NCBI GenBank assembly: GCA_963576475.1
Contig: OY754969.1
Span: 30,115,726-30,179,725, forward strand
DNA length: 64,000 bases
Direction: 5' to 3'
DNA from: Molanna angustata
Lineage: Eukaryota; Arthropoda; Insecta; Trichoptera; Molannidae
Shown here in pieces: positions 54,745-64,000 of the stretch. The notes below the pieces were generated by a model. It was not told where the DNA came from. It made no database searches and was given only the letters and a program-made list of their open reading frames with translations. Numbering within the stretch: the first letter of the stretch is position 1; the number at the start of each line of letters is the position of its first letter. The translations under genes were made by a program, and so were the position numbers.

Positions 54745-54885
54745 ACTTAATTCTGGGTACGATTCCCAGCAGATGAGAAATTTATCAAAAAGAAGCAGAC
54801 TGCACAAGACAAAGCAAAATAGAGACAAATGTTGGAGGCCTTCGTCCAAGAGTGGACGGGGATAGGCTGAGGAAGAAGAATTATA
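54745..54885 (+). pseudogene. SINE-3 fragment joined to RTE-like LINE 3' tip
   Basis: TTCTGGGTACGATTCCCAGC (54750) is the T-arm of a SINE family 3 head. From about 54800 the frame reads AQDKAK--QMLEAFVQEW, an RTE-like C-terminus, and then reaches GGAAGAAGAA. The junction suggests a LINE tip inserted in, or recombined with, the SINE. Confidence 0.55.
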
Positions 54886-55629
54886 ATTAAGAAGAAATTG
54901 CTATCTAGAAATAAATTTGTCACGCGCAGGAAGTATTTGCAATACAATTCAGCACTTTTGTTAATTTTTTATGCTATTTTATGTTTTATTTGAACACTGC
55001 TCATAAAAAAATTATCTAACACAACTTTTGAGTACCTAAATGAAAATTAAGTGCAGGTATCTCAAATTCCACGAACCATCTCATTGTGGGTATTTTTGAA
55101 TTTTTTCCCAATTAATAAAATTGATGATTTTTTAATTTATAAAATAAATATGCTGGCAGAAGGTAATATGGATATTCCAGCAAATTCAGTTCCGGTTTTG
55201 TTAGAACATTTTCAATTTGCGGCATTTAAATAAACGTGCGCAAGAGTCGTTTCTTTTGAAAAGTGTTTTAATGTAGGTATTAAATACCTCGGGCCAAGAA
55301 TAATATTCTGGACGAGGTCCCAAACCGCCGAGTTTTTCTCTTAACTAAAAGCATTCCATGAACGTGTACACAACACAAGCCATTTTATTGCGATTATAAG
55401 TGGTTGATTTCATTACATTCAACATCATCTTGGAATACCTACCATGAAAGACTATAATATATGTGTGTCACTTCTTAACCTAAATTTTATTACAATTAAA
55501 TTACTGAGTCAAAACATTTTATTTAAGAATCAGATAAAATACGGTTCAAAATATGTGTTTAATATATATTATACAAAAAGATGAATAAATAATGGCTGAT
55601 TGTATAAAATAAACTATGAATGGAATCAT

Positions 55630-55840
55630 GAATGGGTTCGATTTCCAGCAGATGAAAAATTTCGTTACGTTTATTAAAAAAATCAAATTAAAAAAATATT
55701 ACATTAAATTCATTTCTCACGCAAATATTGCTTCTATGGAATGGAAACACTGGTAAGTTGGAAGCAATTGACATATGGAAATAAACTCGCCACTTGCGCA
55801 GATTGCAAGTAAGTGTGTAATATTATTGATATTAAAAAGA
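55630..55840 (+). mobile_element. SINE family 3, 5'-truncated copy
   Basis: Starts in the T-arm (GGGTTCGATTTCCAGC) and keeps the body (AATATTGCTTCTATGGA, CACTGGTAAGTTGG, AAACTCGCCACTTGCGCA) and a decayed ATT tail. The tail hairpin is eroded. Confidence 0.8.
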
Positions 55841-55904
55841 AATAATTTTAAAATACCTAATAATACTGTGTTTCCCATATTCATTATTAATTTGTATATT
55901 ACCA

Positions 55905-56085
55905 GTATATTATTTATTTTATTTAGTTATTTATTTAACTTTTTGTGCATAATATAAACAAATATAATGCACACTGGTGGGCAATTTCTTCAAAAGAACG
56001 ATAGCTACAAAAGAACGATAGCTACAAAAGAACAAAGAAAATATACATAACACCAAGATAAATAATAAAAAAAAATTACCAGTAT
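55905..56085 (-). mobile_element. CR1-like LINE 3' tail fragment
   Basis: The minus-strand tail (plus: TTATTTAGTTATTTATTT, TGCATAATATAAACAAATAT, GCACACTGGTGGGCAATTTC) matches 23670-24026. Half the hairpin is deleted, and a 17-base unit AAAAGAACGATAGCTAC is duplicated at 55993-56026. Confidence 0.65.
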
Positions 56086-56739
56086 TATACCATTATTTAT
56101 TTCATTAATTTTCCAACATCTTAATGAGTTTTGTATTTTATAAGTTAAAAAGAAGCTTAGGAGGTGAAACAGTTACCAGTAAAATTATTAATCTACCTTG
56201 GTTTTACCTATATTACAATGAAAGTAAAAACCTTTATACAACTATTAAATAACTTATTCAAAATTACTAAATTAAGCATGGTAATCGTCTAAACACTCAA
56301 TACGGTATTTAGTTTTCCCAATAAAAGCAGATCTGTAAATTTCGAAATCAGTAATAGTCTTGTACTGAATTGGATGCAACGTTGGATTTATACGCAAACA
56401 TTTTTAATATTTTTTAACCAAAGAAATATGATCTGGTTTATAGTGGGTATAACAATTGCATAAATTAAAACTCATGAACATAATATACCTACTAAAGTAT
56501 TTTTCCACAAAAAAATTATTACAATGACCGAACGTTTACGCCGAGGTGGCTCAGCATTACGAAGGTCTTAATTGAAATGAAAAAAAAATAACATAAAAAA
56601 TACTTTAGTATTATGTTCTTTAATTTTAAAATGAATTTCCACTATGTTGACACAAAAACTTTAGCATAAATTGAATTTTTACTAATATTAAGTTGAAGCG
56701 AAGCAGATAAAGAAATATATTACATGTAAAATGAAAGTG
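56086..56739. other. A+T-rich stretch without recognisable feature
   Basis: Nothing supported. Confidence 0.5.
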
Positions 56740-57040
56740 AATGCCTTGAGGTTGTTTGGACACATAGAAAGAATGAACGATGAACGACTGACCAAAAAAA
56801 TATACATTTAAGAGATGGAGTGAATAGCAGAGGTCGCCCCAGAAAGGGATGGCATGACCATGAGAATGATATTCTTAAAGAAGGAAACATAAAAAGTTTG
56901 AATAATCGACGAGCATGTATGCGACGATGCATGAATGTAAAGGAAGCCAGAAATGTGTGCAAAAATAGAGAAGTATGGCGCTCGGTTCTCTCTGCTTACC
57001 CCGTAACGGACATGGCGTGATGGTATGTATGTAAGTATGT
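56740..57040 (+). pseudogene. RTE-like LINE ORF2 C-terminus (collinear copy)
   Basis: Reads LRLFGHIERMNDERLTKKIY, stop and short shift, then SRGRPRKGWHDHENDIL, KSLNNRRACMRRCMNVKEA, CKNREVWRSVLSAYPVTDMA, stop at about 57018-57020. The tail is GTATGTATGTAAGTATGTAA. It is the reference for the order of blocks in the inverted copy at 16690-17005. Confidence 0.85.
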
Positions 57041-57109
57041 AAGTTGTGATATGTGGTCTTTTAATTAGAATCTATATAGAGGGATTTGGCACTACACAAC
57101 TCGAGTACA

Positions 57110-57270
57110 GAATTCTTCTTCGATGGCGCTACAGCCCAAGTGGAGCCTTGGCCTCCTTAAACTTTTGCCTGCAACCCCGTCTGTCCTCAGCTGCCGTCCT
57201 CCCATCGTAACCTGGGTCATCCTATTTTCCTTCTTCCTCCTGGATGGCCAGACATAATTCTCTTAGGATA
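57110..57270 (-). pseudogene. LINE ORF2 tail fragment (GGCGCTACAG type)
   Basis: Plus-strand landmarks TTCTTCTTCGATGGCGCTAC and CTTGGCCTCCTTAAACTTTT are shared with 14515 and 29535, on the same strand. The frame is broken. Confidence 0.55.
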
Positions 57271-57894
57271 TTTCCATACAGCAATAGGTAAGTATAGAAT
57301 ATTTCTATAAAATCGATTGATTCGGCAGCATGGGGATACAAATATCTTCTAGATATTCACTTGACTTGCACATTTAATCCATAATAATATATGTATAAAG
57401 GAATGTTATTTCTTTGCGGTCATAATTAAAGATGGGTATGTGAGGCATAGCATCACTTCCGCGGTGTAAAGTGATATGTGATCTGTTATGGTGATGGTGA
57501 CTGGTACCGGTGCTGGTAAATAACTATATAGTGATTGTGACTGACTGTGACTAGCGGGAACCATCCGTCCATAGAGTGGTGTCAACTGAGGTCAATTGGA
57601 AACTCCACCATTGCTTTATACGACTTAACACATCTTCTCGGAACAAATAAACAATGACCATACATTTTATACTTTCGTACAAGAAGGATCTTTATTCCAA
57701 TTCAAATGAATCGTTAATGATAATCAGCAGATTTATGAATCCTTATAATATATTTCATAGGTACCAAACTTACTAACGGAGTCCGATTACATAGACTTTT
57801 TGACTTTTTAAAACGATCTAAGTGGCATAGAACACGCCTGATTTTTTTAAATAGATATATGCATTTTGTGGTTTGATACCTTATAAAAAATCAT

Positions 57895-57989
57895 GCCAGA
57901 AAGGATGGATGCAATGTGCCTAGGATGGGGAATTAAACTATTTGGGAGGCCTACATCTAACAATAGAATTGACAAGCAGAAGAAGATAT
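57895..57989 (+). pseudogene. LINE 3' tip next to the foldback
   Basis: A short piece (AGAAAGGATGGATGCAATGT, then GGGAGGCCTACATCTAACAA) ends in GCAGAAGAAGA. It resembles the 3' end of an RTE-like element; no more can be said. Foldback FB-2 begins a few bases later. Confidence 0.4.
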
Positions 57990-58002
57990 GCATTTTGTGA
58001 TT

Positions 58003-58248
58003 CACGGACAATTGGCCGTAGCCGATTGGCCGTGGACAATTGGCCGTACGCCCTTTTTACCGTATGGACAATTTATCGTGAGGATAATTGACCGTGAGGA
58101 CAGTTGGCCGTGAGGACAATTGGCCGTGGGGACAGTTGGCCGTGAGGACAATTGGCCGTGGGGACAGTTGATCGTACGGACAATTGACCGTGAGGACAAT
58201 TTATCGTATGGACCATTGACCGTATGGACAATTCACCGTGCGGAAACT
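58003..58248 (+). repeat. Tandem 15-bp units, FB-2 left arm
   Basis: About sixteen units with core ACAATTG-CCGT-. Open frames that run through it (proline/cysteine/serine repeats) are by-products of the period. Confidence 0.9.
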
Positions 58249-58716
58249 ATTTTTAGCATCAGAAAATTTTTTCTTCCTTTTTTCGTTTGAGTTAAATAAA
58301 TTGCGTGAATAAAAAAATGTTCGTTTATGGCGACGAACCGATAGCTTTATTTTTTTATTTCAAGATACTAGGAGAAATCCAATATGTCGACAGTGATTAA
58401 AACGAAATTTTACAAAATAAGCGGTAATTATGTAGTTCTAATTTGCTATATTTTGAGATATAAGAAGACGTCTGTTTTTAGACTTCTTCTTGTTCTTTTT
58501 TTGATTTTTCAAGATGGATATCGATTCATACTAATTAAAAGGTGAAGATTTCGAATTTTAAACTTCTTTGTTTTCTTTTGAAATTATGAGAAAACAATAT
58601 GGCGACCACGATTTAAAGGTAGTTTTTCAAAATGAATTGCTTCATTTTCAGATTTAATTTGACGTTTTAAAAATAATTTTAAATACCTTAAGTGCGTTCG
58701 AATATAATGAATATTT

Positions 58717-58892
58717 AGATGGGTCGATGGCAGTACGGTTAGCGCGCTGGGCTAGTAATCCAGTGGTCGCGAGTTCGTATCCTGCCTCGACCGATTTCGT
58801 TCGTCTATAGCACAAGCATTTATTTGCTTATTTTAGGGAACGTAGGAAGATGTATATGTACTAGTTTAACAAGGACATATTCATTTTTTAAA
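58717..58892 (+). mobile_element. SINE family 1 in the FB-2 loop
   Basis: Head with anticodon loop CTAGTAA, B box GTTCGTATCC (one off), family body and A-rich tail (T5A5 at the end). It sits between the arms, so it arrived after, or was captured with, the foldback loop. Confidence 0.88.
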
Positions 58893-59394
58893 AAGAGAAA
58901 ATCGAAAAATAAAAAAAAAACAAGAAGAAGTTTAAGAACAGACGTCTTCTTAAATCTCAAAATGTAGCAAATTTAAACTCGATAAACCCAACATAATCAT
59001 TCACTTTGAAAACTCATCCTTAAATCACGGCCGCCATATTGGTTTCTCATCATTTCAAAAGAAAACAAAGAAGTTTAAATTGTTTCGAAATCTACACCTT
59101 CTTATTAGTATAAATCCACCTCGAAAAATGAAAAAAAGAACAAGAAGAAGTCTAAAAACAGACGTCTTCTTATATCTCAAAATATAGCAAATTAGAACTA
59201 CATAATTACCGCTTATTTTGTAAAATTTCGTTTTAATCACTGTCGACATATTGGATTTCTCCTAGTATCTTGAAATAAAAAAATAAGGCAATCGGTTCGT
59301 CGCCATAAACGAACATTTTTTTATTCACGCAATTTATTTAACTCAAACGAAAAAAGAAAGAAAACATTTTCTGATGCTAAAAATAGTTTCCGCA

Positions 59395-59632
59395 CGGTGA
59401 ATTGTCCATACGGTCAATTGTCCATACGATAAATTGTCCTCACGGTCAATTGTCCGTACGATCAACTGTCCCCACGGCCAATTGTCCTCACGACCAACTG
59501 TCCCCACGGCCAATTGCCCTCACAGCCAACTGTCCTCACGGTCAATTGTCCTCACGATAAATTGTCCATACGGTAAAAAGGGCGTACGGCCAATTGTCCA
59601 CGGCCAATCGGCTACGGCCAATTGTCCGGACA
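59395..59632 (-). repeat. Tandem 15-bp units, FB-2 right arm
   Basis: The reverse-complement counterpart of 58003-58248, in the same order of unit variants (for example the pair flanking CCCTTTTTACCGTA on both sides), which shows the two arms are kept alike. Confidence 0.9.
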
Positions 59633-59667
59633 CGGCATTTTGCTTCTCGACTATCTGGACTGAAATC

Positions 59668-59920
<253 letters not shown>

Positions 59921-60275
59921 CTACATCTTTCTCCGTACAAGCTGCTCGTCTTTGGAATCACATCCCATCGCAACTTCGAGTTTCATAAAAACTTCCCGAT
60001 TTCAAAAGAAATCTGAGGAATCATTTCCTTACAACACTTACATAAATTTGTCTCCTTATCCTATCCTTGTCCCCCCCCTCTCCTGTCATTCATTTCTTTA
60101 TTGTTTTGTTTTTCTATTTTTAATTATATGTTGTATTCATAAAAATGTAGGTACATATCATAAATACAATATTTTTCACCTAAATGAATATGTTTGGTTG
60201 GAAGATATTGCCATTTGGCAATAACCCCGCCATTGTGTACATGTGCTAAATAAGCTTTAAATAAATAAATAAATA
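59921..60275 (+). pseudogene. CR1-like LINE ORF2 C-terminus plus 3' UTR
   Basis: From 59930 the frame reads SFSVQAARLWNHIPSQLRVS and stops at 59985. The matching end of the 24-kb element reads FEVQSARLWNSLSPDIA. After the stop comes a 3' UTR with CCCCCCCTCTCCTGTC, GGTTGGAAGATATTGCC and hairpin ATTGCC-ATTT-GGCAAT (60207-60222). It ends in AATAAATAAATAAATA. The copy links the dispersed 3' hairpin tail to an ORF2. Confidence 0.85.
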
Positions 60276-60789
60276 CAGATCTTAATTGAACACGTTTATT
60301 GATATTCCTCAGCGACAAAACTCTCAGAAAGAAAACAACAAAATTTGTCATTGATGTGTTTCAAGTATCGATTTTGAAAATGATGATTGTTTATTTTAGT
60401 TGAACATGTAGGTAATGAATGCAATGTGTATTGTTAAACTGTCAAAACAACCCATGTAACGGGAAAACTGCATGAAATGGCTTTTGTTGCTTTTGTGTTG
60501 TCACTAGATGTTAGCATTGCTTCAAACCGTTATTTTTTCGTTCATCAGGTTCAGTTTAAAAATAATATTATTTATGTACTGCCAAAGAAATATTTTTTTT
60601 GTTCAACTTCAGTCCTCAAGTCCAGCTACTTGTCGTTATTCATAATTTTAAATTTGAATGGATACGTCATTGAAATGAGTACTTATATACATATAAGTAC
60701 ATAAGCAAATACTTGTGCTATATAGGTGAACGAAACCGATCGATGAAGGGAATCAGTGAATTCAACCCTCTGCTTGAACAGTCTTCTTC
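60276..60789. other. A+T-rich stretch without recognisable feature
   Basis: Short random-looking open frames only. Confidence 0.5.
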
Positions 60790-61740
60790 TTGGCCAACTC
60801 TATACTCCTCACTACCACGTGGAATGCTACTCAAAGTATTCAAATTTTGTATGGAAAATTTTTAACATTTCCATGAAATGAGTTTGTTAAATTATTTTTT
60901 ATTTAAGGGGGGGACTGCTGCCAACGTACCAATTTTTTAATTTGATATACCATCATTATATCTTATCAAATCGTATTGAAAAAAATAATTTAGATGGTTT
61001 GGGTATTAACAAAGAAAATGTATCTTTACTTTTTGATAATGTTCTGTATAAATTCTTGTAGAAAAATAATGGCATACCCTCATTTGAACGTTTATCTTAT
61101 ATTTTTAATAAAATATAAGGCGTAGTTCAACATATTTTTTTTTAAATTAAAGATGACAAAAATATCTAGAAAAATATGATGCGACGTTGCATTAATGCTT
61201 CAGGTTTAGTAAATAAATCTAAAAAAACATTTATTTTCTATCCAGCGCCATTGCGAAACCAAAGTTTTTTTGGTTTATTAACTTAACTTGATGCATTAAT
61301 GTAACGTTACATCGTATTTTTCCAGATATTTTAATCTTCTTTAATTTATAAAAATATATAATGCTCTATCTATACCTTATTTTTTTTATATATTTAAGAT
61401 AAATGTCAAAAATCGGGCTATGCTTATTATTTTCCTGAAAGAATATATATATATAGAACATAATAAAAAAGTTAAGGTATATTTTTCTTTATTAATATCC
61501 TGACTAACTGGATTATTTTTTTCAAAATGATTCGTTTTGTAGTAATGATGCAAATTCAAATTGAAAAAATAGGTACGTTGGCAGCAGTCACCCTCTTAAA
61601 TATAAATATTAAATTTACAATCTCAACATGATACTATAATAGTTGATAATCTGCAATAAAAAATAACCTTAAAAATTGCGAATTTATAACTCTCCGTTTT
61701 ATTTCATTGGAGGAGTAAAAAGAAATTATATTAAAAGATA
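60790..61740 (+). repeat. Dispersed repeat family Q, copy 3 (interrupted)
   Basis: Left part 60790-60902 (TTGGCCAACTCTATACTCC, CAAATTTTGTATGGAAAATT) and right part 61600-61740 (ACAATCTCAACATGATACTA, AATCTGCAATAAAAAATAAC, GGAGGAGTAAAAAG) match copy 1 in order. A foldback element separates them. Confidence 0.65.
60907..61595. mobile_element. TTAA-flanked foldback MITE, 689 bp
   Basis: The ends read inward GGGGGGGACTGCTGCCAACG (left) and GAGGGTGACTGCTGCCAACG (right), continuing TACC-ATTTTTT. The arms stay complementary to near the centre (for instance AAAAATATCTAGAAAAATA left against AAAATATCTGGAAAAATA on the right strand), so almost all 689 bases can fold back. TTAA flanks both ends (60903-60906 and 61596-61599), as in piggyBac-type insertion. 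No coding. Confidence 0.82.
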
Positions 61741-61819
61741 TTTGAGAGTGTGCGGAGAGGAAATAGAAATCAGTTGTTTTAAAATCATTTTTTACTACGG
61801 ATATGATTCCAACCTAGTA

Positions 61820-62050
61820 ATTTTTCTTCTTCTTCTTCGTTTAGCAGACCTAGTTGGTCTGTTCTTCGGAAACTATGCCTCCTGGGATGACGAAGTCCAG
61901 CTATCCTTCCATCTCTTGGGTGGTCTACCAGGCAGGCGGCGGCCAGAAGGAATTTCATTTGCTGCTATATTTGCAAGCCTATCACTGTCCATCCAGGCTA
62001 CGTGGTCCCTTCAATGCCTTCTTCTGGATCTACTCCATCGAACGATGTCC
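61820..62050 (-). pseudogene. RTE-like LINE ORF2 C-terminus
   Basis: The minus strand reads RDHVAWMDSDRLANIAANEI, PSGRRLPGRPPKRWKDSW, SSSQEA, and ends at GAAGAAGAAGAA (61827-61838). The best match in this window is the end of 21290-22078 (RDHVARMGDNRLPKIISQQI, GRPPKRWRNSW). 5'-truncated. Confidence 0.82.
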
Positions 62051-62384
62051 TGTATTCCACATGTTTTCTTTATTTGTAATTTTGACGTTTTTTTTTTGTT
62101 TTCCATGTTGTTTTGATTAAAGGAATGTTTGCAGATAACATGTACCTATTTGATTGATTTAAAAAAACATTCTGGGTTTTGACTCTACCGTTTGACAGGA
62201 CTAGCCCCGTGATTAAAAAAAATATGTACTTAGTTTTGCCGACTACTCTGGGTATTTTGGTTCTGCCCATTTTTTTAAATTCCAATGGCAAACGAGTCCT
62301 TTCTTGTTGCTGAATTTCAAATATCAAAAACAATTTAAAGAAATACGTACGTATACCCTCAAGTATTTTTCAATATAATAATCT

Positions 62385-62720
62385 CTTCTTCTTCTTTATC
62401 CTAGACATGTCCCGTTACACGGGGTCGGCTTTCCTAACCATGCAGCGCCAATAGCTTCTCTGCTGAGTATCTTCCTTTTTTAGACCCAGTTTCTTCATGT
62501 CCCTTTGGACATTCGTCAGCCAGGTGGTTTGTGGCCTTCCCCTCCCCCTCCTCTCAGTAGCCATGGAAAGGCACTTCTTCACCACGTGTTCATCCTCCCT
62601 TCTCATTATATGGCCAAACCATCTAAGTCTGGTTTGGCCATATAACTCTGTTACCTTCTCAGATATAGGTGCCACCTTAAAGCTCCCAATGACGTACTCA
62701 TTTCGGACCTTGTCTTTTAG
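62385..62720 (-). pseudogene. RTE-like LINE ORF2 C-terminus, second subfamily
   Basis: An open frame from 62675 to 62415: ISEKVTELYGQTRLRWFGHI, MRREDEHVVKKCLSM, RGRGRPQTTWLTNVQRDMKK, RSYWRCMVRKADPV stop. Then CGTGTAACGGGACATGTCTA and the GAAGAAGAAG tail (minus) at 62386-62397. The tail blocks LRWFGH--RR-DEHVV and GRGRP---W are diagnostic of the group. It is distinct from the WRDHVARM family at 61.8 kb. Confidence 0.85.
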
Positions 62721-63330
62721 TGTGTTTAGTGTTGTCTTGTGTTTTAGTGTGTGTTAATATAATAATCTCTTAATGATAAATTATTTTTTTGTTTGAATTT
62801 ACTACGACAGTGACACGGTTTGTATACATACTTGGCTGCATACCCTAATCAAACCTCAAAAGATAGTGTTACATACTATCCAGAAAAGAGATATGTACCA
62901 ATTCATCGAACATTTTGTAAAACAAATATTAACCTAAGAAAAGCTTTTTACGAATGTTTGTGTTCGAGCTACCTGTCTTTAGCAAGATCAATTTAATATA
63001 TATTTGTTTATAAATAGTCTAGAAAAATACACGACTTAATATATCAATCAAAGATTTACGTACAAAATACTATAAATTTGTAGGTACCATAATATAATAG
63101 ATCTGTTGATTGTGCATATAAAAGATTTTTTTTATTTTGACTTTTTTGGGATAGTATAGGTATGTATTTGTGATCCCAAAAAATGAAGACTTATGTTAAA
63201 TAAGATTTTAATAAGCAATTGAAAGATCATAAAATAAAATATTTTACTTAGAATTCTTGCCATAGATACCTATTTAGAAGGTGGTATAACAGTTTCTGTT
63301 TTTTATTCTATTTTTAATTGCTTCTTGGAT
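62721..63330. other. A+T-rich stretch without recognisable feature
   Basis: Nothing supported. Confidence 0.5.
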
Positions 63331-63334
63331 AAAT

Positions 63335-63700
63335 AATAGGTACTTTGTCAAATATTAATTTAACATAAGCCGTATAGTAAATTCCAGTTTTATTAAATAT
63401 ATGTTAGTAAGAAGATATTATACTAATATTAATAGAATTTTCATAGCGCCATTTTATGGTTTAAGACATTCCAAGGGCGATTTTGCTTATTTGTTGGATT
63501 TGCGAAACAATGATGTCTTAAGCAATTTGCTGAAGATCCCAAAACTCTGCTCGCTACGCACCTCAGAAGGCAATTTATTCCATTTTATAGGTCCGTTTAC
63601 ACTGAAACCACCATCAAAGTAAGGCGCTTTATTGACTTTATCCAAAACAAATGCTTTGATTGATTGATATACGAGTATATTATCTTCTTTTTTCATTTTT
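63335..63700 (-). pseudogene. LINE ORF2 C-terminus with SINE-2-like tail
   Basis: The open frame 63696 to 63487 (minus) contains LDKVNKAPYFDGGFSVNGPI, KWNKLPSEVRSEQSFGIF and KLLKTSLF, the C-terminal block (GP-KWN-LP-EVR) of a CR1/Jockey-like reverse transcriptase. About 100 bases downstream on the minus strand, at 63335-63370, TTAAATTAATATTTGACAAA and GTACC-TATTATTTATCC resemble the 3' end of SINE family 2, so this LINE may have mobilised that SINE. Confidence 0.7.
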
Positions 63701-63784
63701 GTTCTGATAATTGTTTTTCATACAGCAGTTAACTAATAATTTTTGATTTTAAAGTATGTAAAAGCCAACTGAAGGTGTATAAAA

Positions 63785-64000
63785 AATATACAAACCATCA
63801 CGCCATGTCCCTCGCGGGATAGGCAGAGAGAACCGAACGCCACTTATTTCTATCTTGACACACATTCATCGCCTTGTCGACATCGTCTTATACATGTTCG
63901 TCTGTTGTTCATGCTTCTGACATTTCCGTCTTTCAAAATACCGTTCACATGGACGTGCCATCCCTTCCTTGGGCGACCCCGACCTCTCATTCCATGCTTG
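63785..64000 (-). pseudogene. RTE-like LINE ORF2 C-terminus, cut by window edge
   Basis: Plus-strand wording CACGCCATGTCCCTCGCGGG, GGCAGAGAGAACCGAACGCC and CCATCCCTTCCTTGGGCGAC is the reverse complement of the family at 56740-57020 (RGRPRKGWHD, RREVWRSVLSAYP). It reads from outside the window on the right; what lies beyond 64000 is unknown. Confidence 0.8.

Larger units (their letters stand above)
57998..59634. mobile_element. Foldback element FB-2, 1637 bp
   Basis: Two inverted arms (about 57998-58640 and 58998-59634) match over their whole length. The outer 240 bases of each arm are tandem 15-16-base units of the type GGACAATTGGCCGTG, with variants such as GACCGT and TATCGT. The inner arm is unique sequence (e.g. 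CGTTTATGGCGACGAACCG, AAGAAGACGTCTGTTTTTAG, GTCGACA). The 8-bp word GCATTTTG flanks both ends (57990-57997 and 59635-59642). The loop contains a SINE family 1 copy. The right arm also has an internal diverged duplication of about 220 bases (GACGTCTTCTTA-ATCTCAAAAT at about 58940 and 59160). No transposase frame. The class fits Foldback/Galileo-like elements. Confidence 0.85.

Noticed and set aside
58002..58199. Open frame with repeated CPHGQLSS-type units (and its partner at 59434-59988)
   Set aside because: It is a by-product of the 15-bp period in the foldback arms. It appears identically in both inverted arms and has no start context or homolog.
58003..58248. CRISPR-like array (regular short repeats)
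   Set aside because: The units are contiguous without unique spacers, are mirrored in an inverted arm, and the genome is eukaryotic.

Overview
The window reads as non-coding, repeat-packed nuclear DNA from an insect, most likely a moth or butterfly. It is very A+T-rich (roughly 70% by eye). Every protein-like sequence I can recognise belongs to a transposable element, and I found no convincing host gene, rRNA, functional tRNA, CRISPR array or bacterial-style operon. The insect call rests on the mix of an R1-clade element, RTE-like and CR1-like LINE debris and three tRNA-headed SINE families. The order-level call is inference.

The centrepiece is one nearly intact R1-clade non-LTR retrotransposon at 31143-36219. 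It has a 5' UTR, a gag-like ORF1 with three zinc knuckles (one frameshift), an open ORF2 (endonuclease, reverse transcriptase, C-terminal CCHC finger), a 3' UTR and a 12-bp target duplication. Two 5'-truncated relatives lie at 36377-36930 (own 12-bp duplication) and about 52288-52690.

1-24 kb: A+T-rich unique-looking sequence sprinkled with tRNA-headed SINEs (families 1, 2 and 3), short 3' ends of RTE-like and CR1-like LINEs, a TA-flanked MITE (14191-14403), a 5'-inverted LINE copy (16690-17005) and an RTE-like reverse-transcriptase fragment (21290-22078).

24-28 kb: a CR1-like reverse transcriptase on the minus strand is split by a 3-kb hAT-type element (24835-27824) with 15-bp terminal inverted repeats and an 8-bp duplication. 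That insert carries a 68-bp minisatellite and another LINE fragment.

29-31 kb: an A+T-rich palindromic MITE and a PIF/Harbinger-like element with subterminal palindromes and a broken MADF-type first exon, followed by the R1-clade element.

37-50 kb: three-level nesting around 39.8-41.3 kb (foldback element, internal MITE, adjacent tail-to-tail SINE pair), an RNase-H-type LINE fragment inside a SINE, more decayed LINEs, long (TTTA)n arrays and a 190-bp hairpin.

50-64 kb: a second relative of the hAT core, LINE remnants, a 1.6-kb foldback element with iterated 15-bp units (57998-59634) holding a SINE in its loop, a 0.69-kb TTAA-flanked foldback inside an older repeat, and a LINE copy cut by the window edge.

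The elements interact only as parasites do. SINE families 1-3 need LINE machinery in trans, and SINE family 3 shares its 3' hairpin tail with the CR1-like LINE family. The nesting gives a relative insertion order. Coordinates of element ends are exact where a target duplication or terminal repeat was seen, and approximate elsewhere.
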